Virus record (IMG/VR): IMGVR_UViG_3300032084_000767
Span: 1 to 31,342 of that record
Source: a virus
Reading direction: 5' to 3' (one strand)
Length of the DNA: 31,342 nt
Shown here: positions 13,439 to 21,882 of the stretch, in pieces
Position numbering within the stretch: position 1 is the first letter of the stretch
Layout of the letters: every line of letters begins with the position of its first letter
Made by a program: the position numbers and the translations under genes
Notes under the pieces: model-generated
The model's database searches: none
What the model saw: only the letters and a program-made list of their open reading frames with translations
Told to the model about the DNA's origin: nothing

Positions 13439-13608
13439 TAGCTTTTAGGTTTAGGATCCTTCACAAAGAAAAGGGTAAAAGCTACACCTAGAAAAGCTCC
13501 CGCTTCCGTTAGTGTAGCCTTTTCCCAAAACACAAAAGCAAAGCTAGCGCACATAAGCACCGCGCCTAGTGCGCTAGTTCTCCAGTTGGTAAATACTCGT
13601 TCAAACAT
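13438..13608 (-). CDS. holin candidate, 56 aa, two membrane segments
   Basis: The frame begins MFERVFTNWRTSALGAV and has two hydrophobic segments at about residues 12-29 and 35-49, joined by a short charged turn (EKATLTE) and ending in a charged tail (KDPKPKS). This is the class II holin shape, and the NWRT-start/TEAGAFL pattern resembles small holin-like proteins of Bacteroidota phages. It lies just upstream of the spanin-type gene. It would make the inner-membrane lesions that let the M15 endolysin out. Confidence 0.65.
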   Translation of the reverse strand: MFERVFTNWRTSALGAVLMCASFAFVFWEKATLTEAGAFLGVAFTLFFVKDPKPKS

Positions 13609-13618
13609 AGTTTTTTTG

Positions 13619-13720
13619 TTAGCTGCCGCAGGCCTCGCAGTCGGGGTTATCTATACTGCATTGCTCCGGCTGTTCCTGGTTCTCTAAATCCTCTACCCAA
13701 TCGTTAAAGCTGTCCTTCAT
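13619..13720 (-). CDS. micro-ORF, 33 aa, Cys-containing acidic peptide
   Basis: The frame starts MKDSFNDWVEDLE, is strongly acidic, and has Cys residues ending in CEACGS. The ATG directly follows the stop of the TM gene (TAAATG). It ends 10 nt before the holin candidate's start. Small acidic Cys-rich peptides are seen near lysis genes of some phages. The function is unknown. Confidence 0.5.
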   Translation of the reverse strand: MKDSFNDWVEDLENQEQPEQCSIDNPDCEACGS

Positions 13721-13876
13721 TTATTCCTTTTCTTTATTCATTAAATACCAACGCTGCGCTGTATAACCTATTGAGGCTATTAGCAGCACTATTTTAAGCG
13801 TAGCTTCTAAGTTACTAAAAGATAATGCCATAGTAGCGGCATTCATAAAATAAACTTTAAGGTCGGTAGTATTCAT
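13721..13876 (-). CDS. small membrane protein, 51 aa (alternative holin)
   Basis: This short protein (MNTTDLKVYFMNAAT...) has a hydrophobic segment at about residues 24-46 (ATLKIVLLIASIGYTAQRW) and a charged C-terminus (NKEKE). A weaker hydrophobic stretch precedes it. Such genes often sit between the tail genes and the holin in Bacteroidota phages and are sometimes called holins. Here it may work with, or antagonise, the two-TM holin candidate. Confidence 0.6.
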   Translation of the reverse strand: MNTTDLKVYFMNAATMALSFSNLEATLKIVLLIASIGYTAQRWYLMNKEKE

Positions 13877-13882
13877 AACTTT

Positions 13883-14098
13883 TTATTCTACTGGCTCCGG
13901 GAACCAATCACTAGTAAGGGTTTCTAATTCGGTTAGCTCTGCTTCGTATTTTTTGTGTTTAAGTATAGCGTAATCTGCTCCGTTAGGATGTTCAATAATT
14001 ACCGCCCAAGTCGTAGTAGTTCCGTTATAACCTTCTCCGCTATTTACCGCTTCGTTATAAGCTATCAATTCTTCTCTATTTTGTGAGGTGTAGTACAT
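13883..14098 (-). CDS. hypothetical 71-aa protein after receptor-binding gene
   Basis: This soluble protein with MYYTSQNREELIAYN at the start has a Thr-rich centre (GTTTTWAVIIEHP). It begins immediately at the end of the tail-tip gene (1-nt overlap). It may be a tail-tip assembly factor or a small decoration protein; no motif confirms this. Confidence 0.65.
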   Translation of the reverse strand: MYYTSQNREELIAYNEAVNSGEGYNGTTTTWAVIIEHPNGADYAILKHKKYEAELTELETLTSDWFPEPVE

Positions 14099-15225
14099 TA
14101 GTATATAGAGTAAAAGTCGTTAATATTGGTTTCTATACCTGTTCGGTTAGATGATTCATCACTATCATATAAAACAAACTCTTGCGTATTATACATTGTA
14201 AACGAACTAAAGCCCATTCTTAAATAGGCATTCATTGAAGAAAAGTTAATATTTGTACTGAATACACTTTGACTGCTTAGATTATCGTAGTAGTCACCAC
14301 GAGTATAGGAAGTAAACTCAACACCATTTGCGTATGCAGCTATTCCATTGTTTTTTCCATCAGAACTATTACCACTGACTGAAAAACCAGTCCAAGGATT
14401 AGAACTATTATCGCTAATAAATAAAGCATTGCTATAGGCGACTACTGAACTAAATACCCAAGCGTTAATACTTAAAGATGTAATTGAGCTAATATCCATA
14501 CCACAGCTACCGCCTACATTTTCTAAAATAGGTTTACCATTTTCAGTAATAGTAGTACCATTACTAACTATTTTAGGTTGTCTTGATGCCGTTAGTTGTG
14601 TAGCATTATTCCCGTCTTCGCTTTGGTCATACCAAGTAGTAACGAAACAGTCCGAACCTAAAGAGAAGGTTTCAAGTGTTGAAGTGTCAAGCTCATCATT
14701 CCTAAAGCCTATATCCTGCTCTTCATTGTCATCACTTCGCCTAACTCGGATAGCACTACCACTATAAGTAGATCTTAACAAACGTAAAGAGTAAGCCGCA
14801 GTAGCAGAGCTATAAGTGTCTAATAAATACTCAAAAGCTGAAGCTACTTGGGCTGTGCTTGCGCTGTTTGCGCTGTCGCTTCCTGCTACATTAGTAGAGG
14901 TTTGCACTACTCTTAAATACTTATTTTCGTCTGCCGTAACAGCTGTATAAGTGGTGTTAGTAGCTCCGCTAATATCTGCCCAGCCCGTAGTACCGTTATC
15001 GCTTCGCTGCCATTGGAAGCTATCGGTAGGCGTTGGTACTCCGCTAACACTAGCGGCGGTAGCCGTTAGTGTTTGTCCTACTTTAGCCGTTCCAGCTATT
15101 GTAGGTACTCCGGTTATTACTGGCGCACTTTCGAAAACTATACCCACAGTTAAGTTAATAGGATCTACTGCCGGTAGCTTTAGCTCTTGCGCTGTAATAG
15201 TGGGTAGAGTTAAATTAACGCTCAT
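14098..15225 (-). CDS. tail tip/receptor-binding candidate: Ig-like plus arabinofuranosidase-like
   Basis: The 375-residue protein has a short N-terminal tail-anchoring part and an Ig-like domain at about 34-130 (PTIAGTAKVGQTLTATA...). A segment then follows with AYSLRLLRSTYSGSAIRVRRSDDNEEQDIGF and FVTTWYDQSEDGNNATQ at about 140-215, a pattern shared with the arabinofuranosidase-B-type lectin-like fold common in Bacteroidota phage tail proteins. The Ser/Asn-rich C-terminal 160 residues are unlike known families and more A/T-rich than the rest of the window. It is the most distal tail gene, so receptor or surface-glycan binding is likely. Enzyme activity is not shown. Confidence 0.7.
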   Translation of the reverse strand: MSVNLTLPTITAQELKLPAVDPINLTVGIVFESAPVITGVPTIAGTAKVGQTLTATAASVSGVPTPTDSFQWQRSDNGTTGWADISGATNTTYTAVTADENKYLRVVQTSTNVAGSDSANSASTAQVASAFEYLLDTYSSATAAYSLRLLRSTYSGSAIRVRRSDDNEEQDIGFRNDELDTSTLETFSLGSDCFVTTWYDQSEDGNNATQLTASRQPKIVSNGTTITENGKPILENVGGSCGMDISSITSLSINAWVFSSVVAYSNALFISDNSSNPWTGFSVSGNSSDGKNNGIAAYANGVEFTSYTRGDYYDNLSSQSVFSTNINFSSMNAYLRMGFSSFTMYNTQEFVLYDSDESSNRTGIETNINDFYSIY

Positions 15226-15584
15226 TAGTCCGTTACGTCTTGCTTTATTATAAAGTTACCGCCGGCCCAGGTTTGTACTGTTGAGTCGGAAATTTTAGTA
15301 GCTTGTATATCGTAGTAATAGAAGCCCGGTACTAGGTCCATCTCAGCGCTAGTCTTATTCATTGTTAAGTTTCCGCTCGCGTCTTTTGTAAAGTCGCTAT
15401 CGGAAAAGCTTAAAAAGTTAGTAAGGTCGCTAGTATTCTTTTTTACTTCAGCTATAAAAGTGTAGGCGGTAAGATCTATTAAAGTGTCCGTAGAGTCCTT
15501 CCAAACCATAGCTAGCCTAAAGGTATCGTTACGCATACACGTTACATTTAACGTCTGCTTTAAGATTAGGTTTGCGTCTGCCAT
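15225..15584 (-). CDS. tail/baseplate protein (BppU-N-like), 119 aa
   Basis: This protein follows the pattern of small beta-sandwich baseplate domains: RNDTFRLAMVWKDS, then IDLTAYTFIAEVKKN, and near the end GFYYYDIQATK...TWAGGNFIIKQD. This resembles the N-terminal domain of upper baseplate proteins. It overlaps the receptor-binding gene start by 1 nt. It probably links the tail tip to the receptor-binding protein. Confidence 0.65.
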   Translation of the reverse strand: MADANLILKQTLNVTCMRNDTFRLAMVWKDSTDTLIDLTAYTFIAEVKKNTSDLTNFLSFSDSDFTKDASGNLTMNKTSAEMDLVPGFYYYDIQATKISDSTVQTWAGGNFIIKQDVTD

Positions 15585-16441
15585 TATAATTTAGTGTAAT
15601 AGTTAGTATACCAAGCTCTTTCTATCGTCTGCATATCCGTAGCCGTTAGAGCTCCTCCTAGTCCAAACATTCCAATAGTGGCCGTACTCTCTAGGTAAGC
15701 GCCTTTAGCTTGTAGTAATACTAGGTTATCGTTTAGTAAGCTACTGCTACTACTTGCCGTATCTTCTGCGCTCTTAACGTTGTTAGCTGCTAAGTCCGTA
15801 CTTCTATAGTTAGCCGTACTCGCGTCCGTTCTATTTTGGAAAAATATAGTATCGTTATCCTTATGGAAGTCGGGCGCTGTGTCGGGGTCTTGGTAGTCGG
15901 CTCCGTTTATCCAGTTACGGTTAGATAAGTCCGCACCGTCTACGTCTATTCTAGGGCTTAAAAAGTTAGCGCTAGCTGGATCCTCATTACCGTAAACGCG
16001 GTTATTCGTTTGGCTAGTCGTACTCATTATAGGAAAAGCTACAAAGGCCCCAGCATCGTTTAGCGTATACTTGTCTCCATCAGTACTAAAGTTAAACGTA
16101 GTGTCTAGGTAGTTGCTACCGCCTCCGTTACTAAATCCTTTGTCAGTTGTAAAAGTAGGCGTACCGCTATTAGCTAACTCAAAAGTAGCCGGAGCTTTCC
16201 AATTAAGTCTAGCGAAGTTTTCCTGCTCGCCAGCTAATAAATAAAATAGGTCTAGCTTGTCCCAAACGCCATAAGCTTTTAGCGTCTTTATTATATTGCT
16301 TTGTAAATTCTGCTGGGTATCGCTAGGAGCTGTAAAGCCTCGCGTAGTAGCTTGGTCTAGTACTGCTTGATAGTCGGAGTCTAAACCGCCACCGCTAAAA
16401 AAGCCTCTGCGTAGCAGGTAGAAGTATTGAGCTTTTTTCAT
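15584..16441 (-). CDS. tail structural protein, 285 aa
   Basis: This beta-rich protein opens with a helical MKKAQYFYLLRRGFF segment and an ATTRGFTAPSD motif, then has a domain containing DKLDLFYLLAG and RLNWKAPATFE. That layout is typical of phage tail proteins from Bacteroidota, with a possible LamG-like carbohydrate-binding fold. The C-terminus has a helix followed by ERAWYTNYYTKL. It has a 1-nt overlap with the next gene. A tail fibre or tip role is inferred from place and pattern. Confidence 0.65.
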   Translation of the reverse strand: MKKAQYFYLLRRGFFSGGGLDSDYQAVLDQATTRGFTAPSDTQQNLQSNIIKTLKAYGVWDKLDLFYLLAGEQENFARLNWKAPATFELANSGTPTFTTDKGFSNGGGSNYLDTTFNFSTDGDKYTLNDAGAFVAFPIMSTTSQTNNRVYGNEDPASANFLSPRIDVDGADLSNRNWINGADYQDPDTAPDFHKDNDTIFFQNRTDASTANYRSTDLAANNVKSAEDTASSSSSLLNDNLVLLQAKGAYLESTATIGMFGLGGALTATDMQTIERAWYTNYYTKL

Positions 16442-16468
16442 ATTCTATTTATTGTATAAACTTAGTCC

Positions 16469-18781
16469 TTATTTCTCTTTCTTTTGTACTATATACCAAT
16501 TTCCCGAATAACCTAGTAAGCTAATACCGTCGTAGCTACGATCCATTACGTAAGTGCTTTCTCCGTCTATAGTTTCGCTGCCGTCTGCGCTTAGTGTTAC
16601 CGTCTTATTAGCTAGCACTGTATCGTCCGTTTTAAACCTTAATAACACTCCATCGCTAGCCGCCGGAAGGTTTAAGGTATACGTACCGTTAGCACCGCTG
16701 TAGCTTATAAAGTTCATATAGTTAGAGGCGCTTATTTCTTCGCTACCTGCCGGGGTTGCAGCTACGGCGTTTACCGCCGTCGTTACGCCTCCGTTAGTTG
16801 ATAAGGTCCCCTCTACGTTAGCTTGCGTAGTGTTTACTATGTCGGCTATTATAATCTCATCCGTACCCTGCTGGCTGCTTACCCTAGCTTGGAAGTCGGA
16901 GCCTCCCCCAGTACCTACCGGAGTGTCTGCCGCTATATCGCTGTCGTCGCTATCTATTGCGAACCATTCAGCGCTCCACTCGTCCATATTAGCGTTAAAC
17001 GTCCCGCCCATTATAAGCCAGTCCGCACTATCAAAAACATAGCGGCGGCCAAATTCAAACGGTCCTACTATAGTGCCGTTATAAATTTCTACGGGCTGGT
17101 GGTGTAAGCTTAATACTTCCGAGGTTAAAAGCTTTAGCAAGCTTTGGTAGCTACCGCTATTACCTCTACGCCATTGCGTAGAAGCTACCCAAGCGCTACC
17201 CGTATAAACGTATAGGCTGCCTTGTATTCCGGTGCTGTCTCCTAGCCTTAACTCGCCAAGATCTAAAATAAGGTTACTCTTTACCGTATTGCCACTATTG
17301 GTAGAGCTGTAAATAGTTATATCGCTTTGCGCTCCGCTATCATTCAAGTAAAGCGCTCTAAAGTTCTTAGCCGTTCTAGTTTCGGTAAAGTAACTAGGTA
17401 CGGTTTGTACGTTATAGCTATTGTCGTAGACGTTGTAAAATTCTACGTCCAGCTCTCCCGTACCGCTTACCGGTATAGGAGGTGTAACTAACCCTACTAC
17501 TTTAGCTAGGTAAACGCCGTCTAGTTCATTGTTAGCGCTACCGCCATCTAAATAGTAGTAGCTTGGTGTAGTGGTCCACGAAGTAGCGCTGTAGATATTA
17601 GCGCCGGGGGCCGTTCCTGGGCTCCAATCTCTTTTAAGGTAGTGGTACGTTCCGGGGTTTAGTACGTCCTCTATGCGTAGTTCTATACGCCATACGGGCC
17701 GCCAAGATAAACCAATAGTTACCGTACCCGCTCCGCCGTTATGCGTGAGCTGGTAAAGTAAGTCTCCTATTACCTCTACTCTAGCGTTATCGCTGTCCGA
17801 CAAAAAGCCTAAGTTTTGTCTTCCGGTGCTAGCCGTAAAAGTCATACCACTAGCTAGCAAGTTATTTGCTCGCTCTTGGTTGTAGCTTACTTGTACTTTC
17901 TGCATAGCAGGCAAGTAAGTATAGCTATTACCCGAAAGCCTAGCCCCTCCAGTAGTCGTACCGTCTAGCGTTACGTCGTCGCTTATGGTTTGAGTAGCTC
18001 CTAAAGTTCCTGCAAATCTATAAGTATATACTACCCTGCTAGCGTTAGCTCTTTCTAGGTATTGCTCGAAATAGTAAATACCGTTCTTTTGGTAGAACCT
18101 AGCGCCAAAGGCTATACAAAGCTCTTTAAGTATTTCTAAGTAATTAGAGTATGTTATAGTTCCGTCCTCATCTTTAGAGCTGTATACCCTAGGATCGAAT
18201 CTAGTAAGCGTAGTAACGTCCGTAGTAGCGCTGTAGGTTTGCTGTATGTCCCAAACATTTACGGAAGTAGCGTAAAATAAGTCGCTCGCTGCGTAAATCT
18301 CGTCTAAGCCTATAGCTCCTACAGCATCCTCTAAGAAGTCCTCTACTGTTTGATTTGTTAGCTCTTGGTATTCTTTGTTAGCCAGTAGGCCTATTCCGTC
18401 CGTAGCTACTATTTGGAATATGCTAGGGCTGCTTTCGTCTTGCTCGCTTATAAGATCTTGAGTAAGTACACCGGTCCAATAAGTACCGTAACCGCTCCCG
18501 CTGTCTAAACTTATCTTAACGTAAAAGAGGTGCTCTTGTCTATTTAAGAGCTTGCTTATAAAGCCGTCTAGCGCTCCGTTTCTATTGTAGGCGTTTATCG
18601 TACACTTAGAGCCAATAATAGGGCTTACTATATCGTCGGTTTCTCCGGAGTAGTCCAAGGTAAAGCCGTCGCTCGCTACCGTAAAAGAAGTAATACCGGC
18701 AGTAAAGCCTTCCTGGTATATCTCTATCTTATAGAGCTTATTGGTTGAGCTGTGGAATTCGCTTTGTAATCTTAAACCCAT
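16469..18781 (-). CDS. large tail hub/tip protein, 770 aa
   Basis: This large beta-rich protein directly follows the tape measure gene. Residues 1-150 (KIEIYQEGF..., TYWTGVLTQDLISEQDES...FQIVATDGIGLLA) resemble distal-tail/tail-associated hub domains. The middle has many aromatic and Thr/Ser strands, with a LHHQPVEIYNGT segment at about 555-567 seen in similar Bacteroidota phage hubs. The C-terminal 100 residues (SYSGANGTYTLNLPAASDG) look like a trimer-forming fibre tip. It probably forms the tail tip around the tape measure and holds the receptor-binding proteins. Confidence 0.75.
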   Translation of the reverse strand: MGLRLQSEFHSSTNKLYKIEIYQEGFTAGITSFTVASDGFTLDYSGETDDIVSPIIGSKCTINAYNRNGALDGFISKLLNRQEHLFYVKISLDSGSGYGTYWTGVLTQDLISEQDESSPSIFQIVATDGIGLLANKEYQELTNQTVEDFLEDAVGAIGLDEIYAASDLFYATSVNVWDIQQTYSATTDVTTLTRFDPRVYSSKDEDGTITYSNYLEILKELCIAFGARFYQKNGIYYFEQYLERANASRVVYTYRFAGTLGATQTISDDVTLDGTTTGGARLSGNSYTYLPAMQKVQVSYNQERANNLLASGMTFTASTGRQNLGFLSDSDNARVEVIGDLLYQLTHNGGAGTVTIGLSWRPVWRIELRIEDVLNPGTYHYLKRDWSPGTAPGANIYSATSWTTTPSYYYLDGGSANNELDGVYLAKVVGLVTPPIPVSGTGELDVEFYNVYDNSYNVQTVPSYFTETRTAKNFRALYLNDSGAQSDITIYSSTNSGNTVKSNLILDLGELRLGDSTGIQGSLYVYTGSAWVASTQWRRGNSGSYQSLLKLLTSEVLSLHHQPVEIYNGTIVGPFEFGRRYVFDSADWLIMGGTFNANMDEWSAEWFAIDSDDSDIAADTPVGTGGGSDFQARVSSQQGTDEIIIADIVNTTQANVEGTLSTNGGVTTAVNAVAATPAGSEEISASNYMNFISYSGANGTYTLNLPAASDGVLLRFKTDDTVLANKTVTLSADGSETIDGESTYVMDRSYDGISLLGYSGNWYIVQKKEK

Positions 18782-18784
18782 CTA

Positions 18785-21214
18785 TTAAAAACCTCTATAT
18801 CTAGTTCTTACTCGTCCTGCTTTCTCGGAGCTTAGGAGGATGTCCTGGCCGCTTATACGTCCGTACACCTCTACAGCTCCTCCGTTGGCTTTGCCTAGCA
18901 TTCCTTGCAGCTTACTTAGTGGCGCTATTACCTCCGGATCCATTCTAGCATTTGGATTGTCTCCCACTACAGCTAAAGTTTCGCCATAGGCTAACCCCCC
19001 TTTCGCTAGTTTTACTTGCTGTTGATTTTCAGCCATTTTAGCCATTTGTGCGCGAGCTACTCCCGCCAAAACTAAAAGAGCCCCCCCAGCTAGTATAGCT
19101 AGTTCCGGCTTTCCTTTTAAGGCTTCGAAAATACCTTTAGCGGCGAAGCCTATACTTATAGCTAGTTTACCTAATTGCTCCGCAGTATTAGCGAAAGCAT
19201 TAAGAATAAAAGTACTAAAGCTTTTAAAGTCAAATTTACCCGTTACTAAAGCCTCGCCTAGTTTCATTAGGCCTTCGTGTATAATGGTATCTACCATATT
19301 GGTAATAGCTCCGGCGGCTTGTTCTGCGTTAGCTTGTACTTGTACAGCGTACTGCTTCCAAGCTAGCCCTACTCTAGATAAGTTGCTAGTAGTCTTTTTT
19401 GCGTCCTCATCGCTATACATATAGTCCTCCAAGGCTGAAGGATCTAAATTAGGTAAGCCACCACCACCACCGCCAGTACTAGTACCCGCACCACCGGCAA
19501 AAGTGAACATACCCGTAAGTTTTGCCCAAGCTTTTTTTACGGGTTCCGTTATATTATCTATTCCCTTTTGTAGTCCCTCCTCAGTAACAAATTCTATTTT
19601 TTCTTTAGGGGTAAAGGTGTTTTCTAGGGCATCGTCGAAATTATCTTTTACTCCCGCAATAGTTTCGTCTACCGTATCAAGTACTGAATCTAACCCTCTT
19701 TTTAAAGCGCGTTTTATTCCTTCCCAATCTCCAGTAAATACAGCTACCCAAAAATCCTTTACACTTTTTAAATACTCTATCAGTCCGTTAAATACAGCTT
19801 TTATAACAGTCCAAAAGTTTTTAAAGCTGAAAATAACATATTGAATAGCCCCTCTAAAAGCCATATTTTCGTTATATAGGTCTATAAAAAAGTTTATAGT
19901 CTTTACTAGTACTGGTCTTATCTCATCCCAAAACTTTATAACGGCAAAAGTAGCTGCGATTATTCCAGCTATAATTAAACCCACCGGGCTAATAATCATA
20001 GGTATAGCAGTAGCTATAAAACCTATAGCCGTCATTATTGGACCGCTAGCCGCTAATACAGCGGTAAGCGTTAGTATTATAGTTTTCGTTTCGGTGCTAA
20101 GATCTCTAAAGCCGTTTATAGCTCTAGTAAGGAAGTTAGCTATTTTAGTAACTAAGGGCAGTAAAGCAGCCCCTAGTTCTATACCTGCGTTTCTTAAACT
20201 GTTAAGCGTTTGCTGAAATTTAAAGCCGCTCGTTTGGCTTACATTTTTAAAGCCATCGTCTACTATTCCGGTGCTGTTGCTTATGTTGTTTAGTACATCT
20301 GCGTAGGCTTCGCCCTGGGCTCCCGCCGTACCCAATACAGTACTAAGGGCTCTTACGTTTCCGAATACACTAACTAGCGCTTCGTCGTTTCCTTTAAAGC
20401 TTTCGGTAAGGAAAGCTAGCGTAGACTGTAGGCCCTCTTCTCCTACCTTATTTCTTAGGTCCTCGGAAGTTAAGCCTAAAGTAGCTAACGCCTTTTCAGC
20501 GTCTTGCGTAGGCTTTAAAAAGCTAGTCATTACACCGCGTAAACCTACTACGGCCTCCTCTGCCGGTACACCCAAGCGCGTAAAGGTCGCTATGTTAGCG
20601 CCTAACTCTTGGAAGCTTATACCTAGCTGCGAACCTATACCCACTATACGCCCAAGGGTAGGAGCTAGGCTTTCCGCTTCTAGGTTACCTTCCCTTACTA
20701 TAGCCGTTAAAGTGTCGGTAGCTTCCGCTGCCGTTAGGCCTTCTTTGCTGTAGGCTTGTAGTACCCCCGTTAAAGCTTGCGCTATTTGTTGGGTATCTCC
20801 TAAGCCAATAGCGGAAGCTTTAGCGCTTCGTTCTAATACCTCGGTAGCTTCTGCCCCTCGTAGACCTGCGGAGGCCACCGTAAAGAGTGCCTCACTTAGT
20901 GCCTGCTGGCTTTGTCCGGTTACAGCGCTTACGCCTTTTACGCTAGTCTTAAAATCGTCTAGCGCCTTGCCCGTAATACCTACAAGATTCTCTATTTTGC
21001 TAAAGCTAGTCTCTAGGTCCGTAGCCATCTTTACACCAGCTGCGCCAGCAGCGGCAAAAGGTAAAGTAACATTTCTAGTAATATTACCGCCTATACGTTT
21101 AGCACTAGCCCCAAACTTTTTAAGGCTGTTACCCGCTATCTTTAGACCTCTTTTAAGGCCGGAAAGGTTAGCGCCTATGCTTACGTTAGTACTCGCTACG
21201 CTCTTTTTTGCCAT
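18785..21214 (-). CDS. tail tape measure protein
   Basis: The 809-residue protein has the features of a TP901-type tape measure protein: a long helical N-terminal part (residues 1-330) with AEAT/EALFTVASAGLRG and GVPAEEAV repeats, a strongly hydrophobic region at about 385-440, a coiled-coil and Gly/Ser-rich middle (GGAGTSTGGGGGG), and an Ala-rich helical C-terminus. It sets tail length and helps pass DNA through the host envelope. It is preceded by the tail chaperone and followed by the tail hub. It overlaps the chaperone extension by 19 nt. Confidence 0.92.
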   Translation of the reverse strand: MAKKSVASTNVSIGANLSGLKRGLKIAGNSLKKFGASAKRIGGNITRNVTLPFAAAGAAGVKMATDLETSFSKIENLVGITGKALDDFKTSVKGVSAVTGQSQQALSEALFTVASAGLRGAEATEVLERSAKASAIGLGDTQQIAQALTGVLQAYSKEGLTAAEATDTLTAIVREGNLEAESLAPTLGRIVGIGSQLGISFQELGANIATFTRLGVPAEEAVVGLRGVMTSFLKPTQDAEKALATLGLTSEDLRNKVGEEGLQSTLAFLTESFKGNDEALVSVFGNVRALSTVLGTAGAQGEAYADVLNNISNSTGIVDDGFKNVSQTSGFKFQQTLNSLRNAGIELGAALLPLVTKIANFLTRAINGFRDLSTETKTIILTLTAVLAASGPIMTAIGFIATAIPMIISPVGLIIAGIIAATFAVIKFWDEIRPVLVKTINFFIDLYNENMAFRGAIQYVIFSFKNFWTVIKAVFNGLIEYLKSVKDFWVAVFTGDWEGIKRALKRGLDSVLDTVDETIAGVKDNFDDALENTFTPKEKIEFVTEEGLQKGIDNITEPVKKAWAKLTGMFTFAGGAGTSTGGGGGGLPNLDPSALEDYMYSDEDAKKTTSNLSRVGLAWKQYAVQVQANAEQAAGAITNMVDTIIHEGLMKLGEALVTGKFDFKSFSTFILNAFANTAEQLGKLAISIGFAAKGIFEALKGKPELAILAGGALLVLAGVARAQMAKMAENQQQVKLAKGGLAYGETLAVVGDNPNARMDPEVIAPLSKLQGMLGKANGGAVEVYGRISGQDILLSSEKAGRVRTRYRGF

Positions 21215-21546
21215 TTGCTTAGTATTGCTTTAGCTTGTTCTTTACTTAGCTTCGCTTCTTTGTGTTTATTTTCCCAAGGAAATACGGTAAGATCTTGGGG
21301 CTTTATCTTTTTGTTTTTTGGTAGCTCTAGGTTCACTAGTATAGTAGTACTCCAGCGCTCCCGCTCCCAACTTTGCTGCTGGTTTATTTCGTACAAATTA
21401 AAAAAGCCTTTCAAGGCATTATTTAACTCTCTAGGCGTAGCATTGTAAAATGCTTCCGGTGTCCAGTTTAACTGCCCAAGGGCTAGCTCCTGGTAGTAGT
21501 CAAAAGTTAAAGGGGCTGCCGAGCTATTGCCCGGCGCCCCGTTTAC
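21196..21546 (-). CDS. -1 frame extension of the tail assembly chaperone (gpT-like)
   Basis: This open stretch lies in the -1 frame relative to the upstream chaperone and runs from the slip site to the tape measure start. It reads KVNGAPGNSS..., then WTPEAFYNATPRELNNALKGFFNLYEI, the usual pattern of gpT-like tail chaperone domains (Trp-Pro...TPxEL...L.G). Only a non-ATG codon (TTG at 21414) is available as an internal start, so it is best read as a frameshift product. The full protein would have about 219 residues (103 + 116). Confidence 0.75.
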   Translation of the reverse strand, partial: VNGAPGNSSAAPLTFDYYQELALGQLNWTPEAFYNATPRELNNALKGFFNLYEINQQQSWERERWSTTILVNLELPKNKKIKPQDLTVFPWENKHKEAKLSKEQAKAILSKWQKRA

Positions 21547-21854
21547 TTTTTTTCCTCTTCCGAGGCTCCAAAGCTTGAGCTAAATACGTTTAGAACCTTC
21601 TCCATAGCTTCGGGCTGTTCGTCTAGCCAGTCCGCTATATCGTCTATGCTATAGCTATAAGGTTTTTTCTCTACCCTAGCCCCGTGCTTTAAACCGCACC
21701 AAACTAAAAAGAGCGCGTCCTTTAGCTTCATATTTTCGCCGAGGTTATCAAGGTCGGCCATAGTGTAGCCGTTCTCCTCGGTAAATTCCATTAAAGCAGC
21801 GAAGCCAAATTTAACCGGTCTTTCTTCGCCTCCTATTTCTACGTATTTAACCAT
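21543..21854 (-). CDS. tail assembly chaperone, short form (gpG-like)
   Basis: The 103-residue protein (GGEERPVKFGFAALMEFTEENG...ALFLVWCGLKHGARVEKKPY...IADWLDEQPEAMEKVL) matches the phage tail assembly chaperone pattern. It lies between the major tail protein and the tape measure gene, the position of lambda gpG. Its gene ends in the slippery heptamer, and a fraction of ribosomes should make the longer fused form. Both forms coat and solubilise the tape measure protein during tail assembly. Confidence 0.85.
   Translation of the reverse strand: MVKYVEIGGEERPVKFGFAALMEFTEENGYTMADLDNLGENMKLKDALFLVWCGLKHGARVEKKPYSYSIDDIADWLDEQPEAMEKVLNVFSSSFGASEEEKK
21546..21552 (-). other. -1 ribosomal frameshift site A AAA AAG
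   Basis: The heptamer A-AAA-AAG lies in the zero frame directly before the TAA stop of the gpG-like gene (codons GAA AAA AAG TAA). It is the classic slippery sequence. Slipping back one base leads into the open gpT-like frame. Placing the stop at once after the heptamer is common for such sites. Confidence 0.8.
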
Positions 21855-21882
21855 TTGCTTTAAGTGTGTTTAGTGTTTACTA

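Noticed and set aside
14951-15253. Plus-strand frame inside the tail-tip gene
   Set aside because: It is opposite a clear Ig-like domain and has no start context or promoter.
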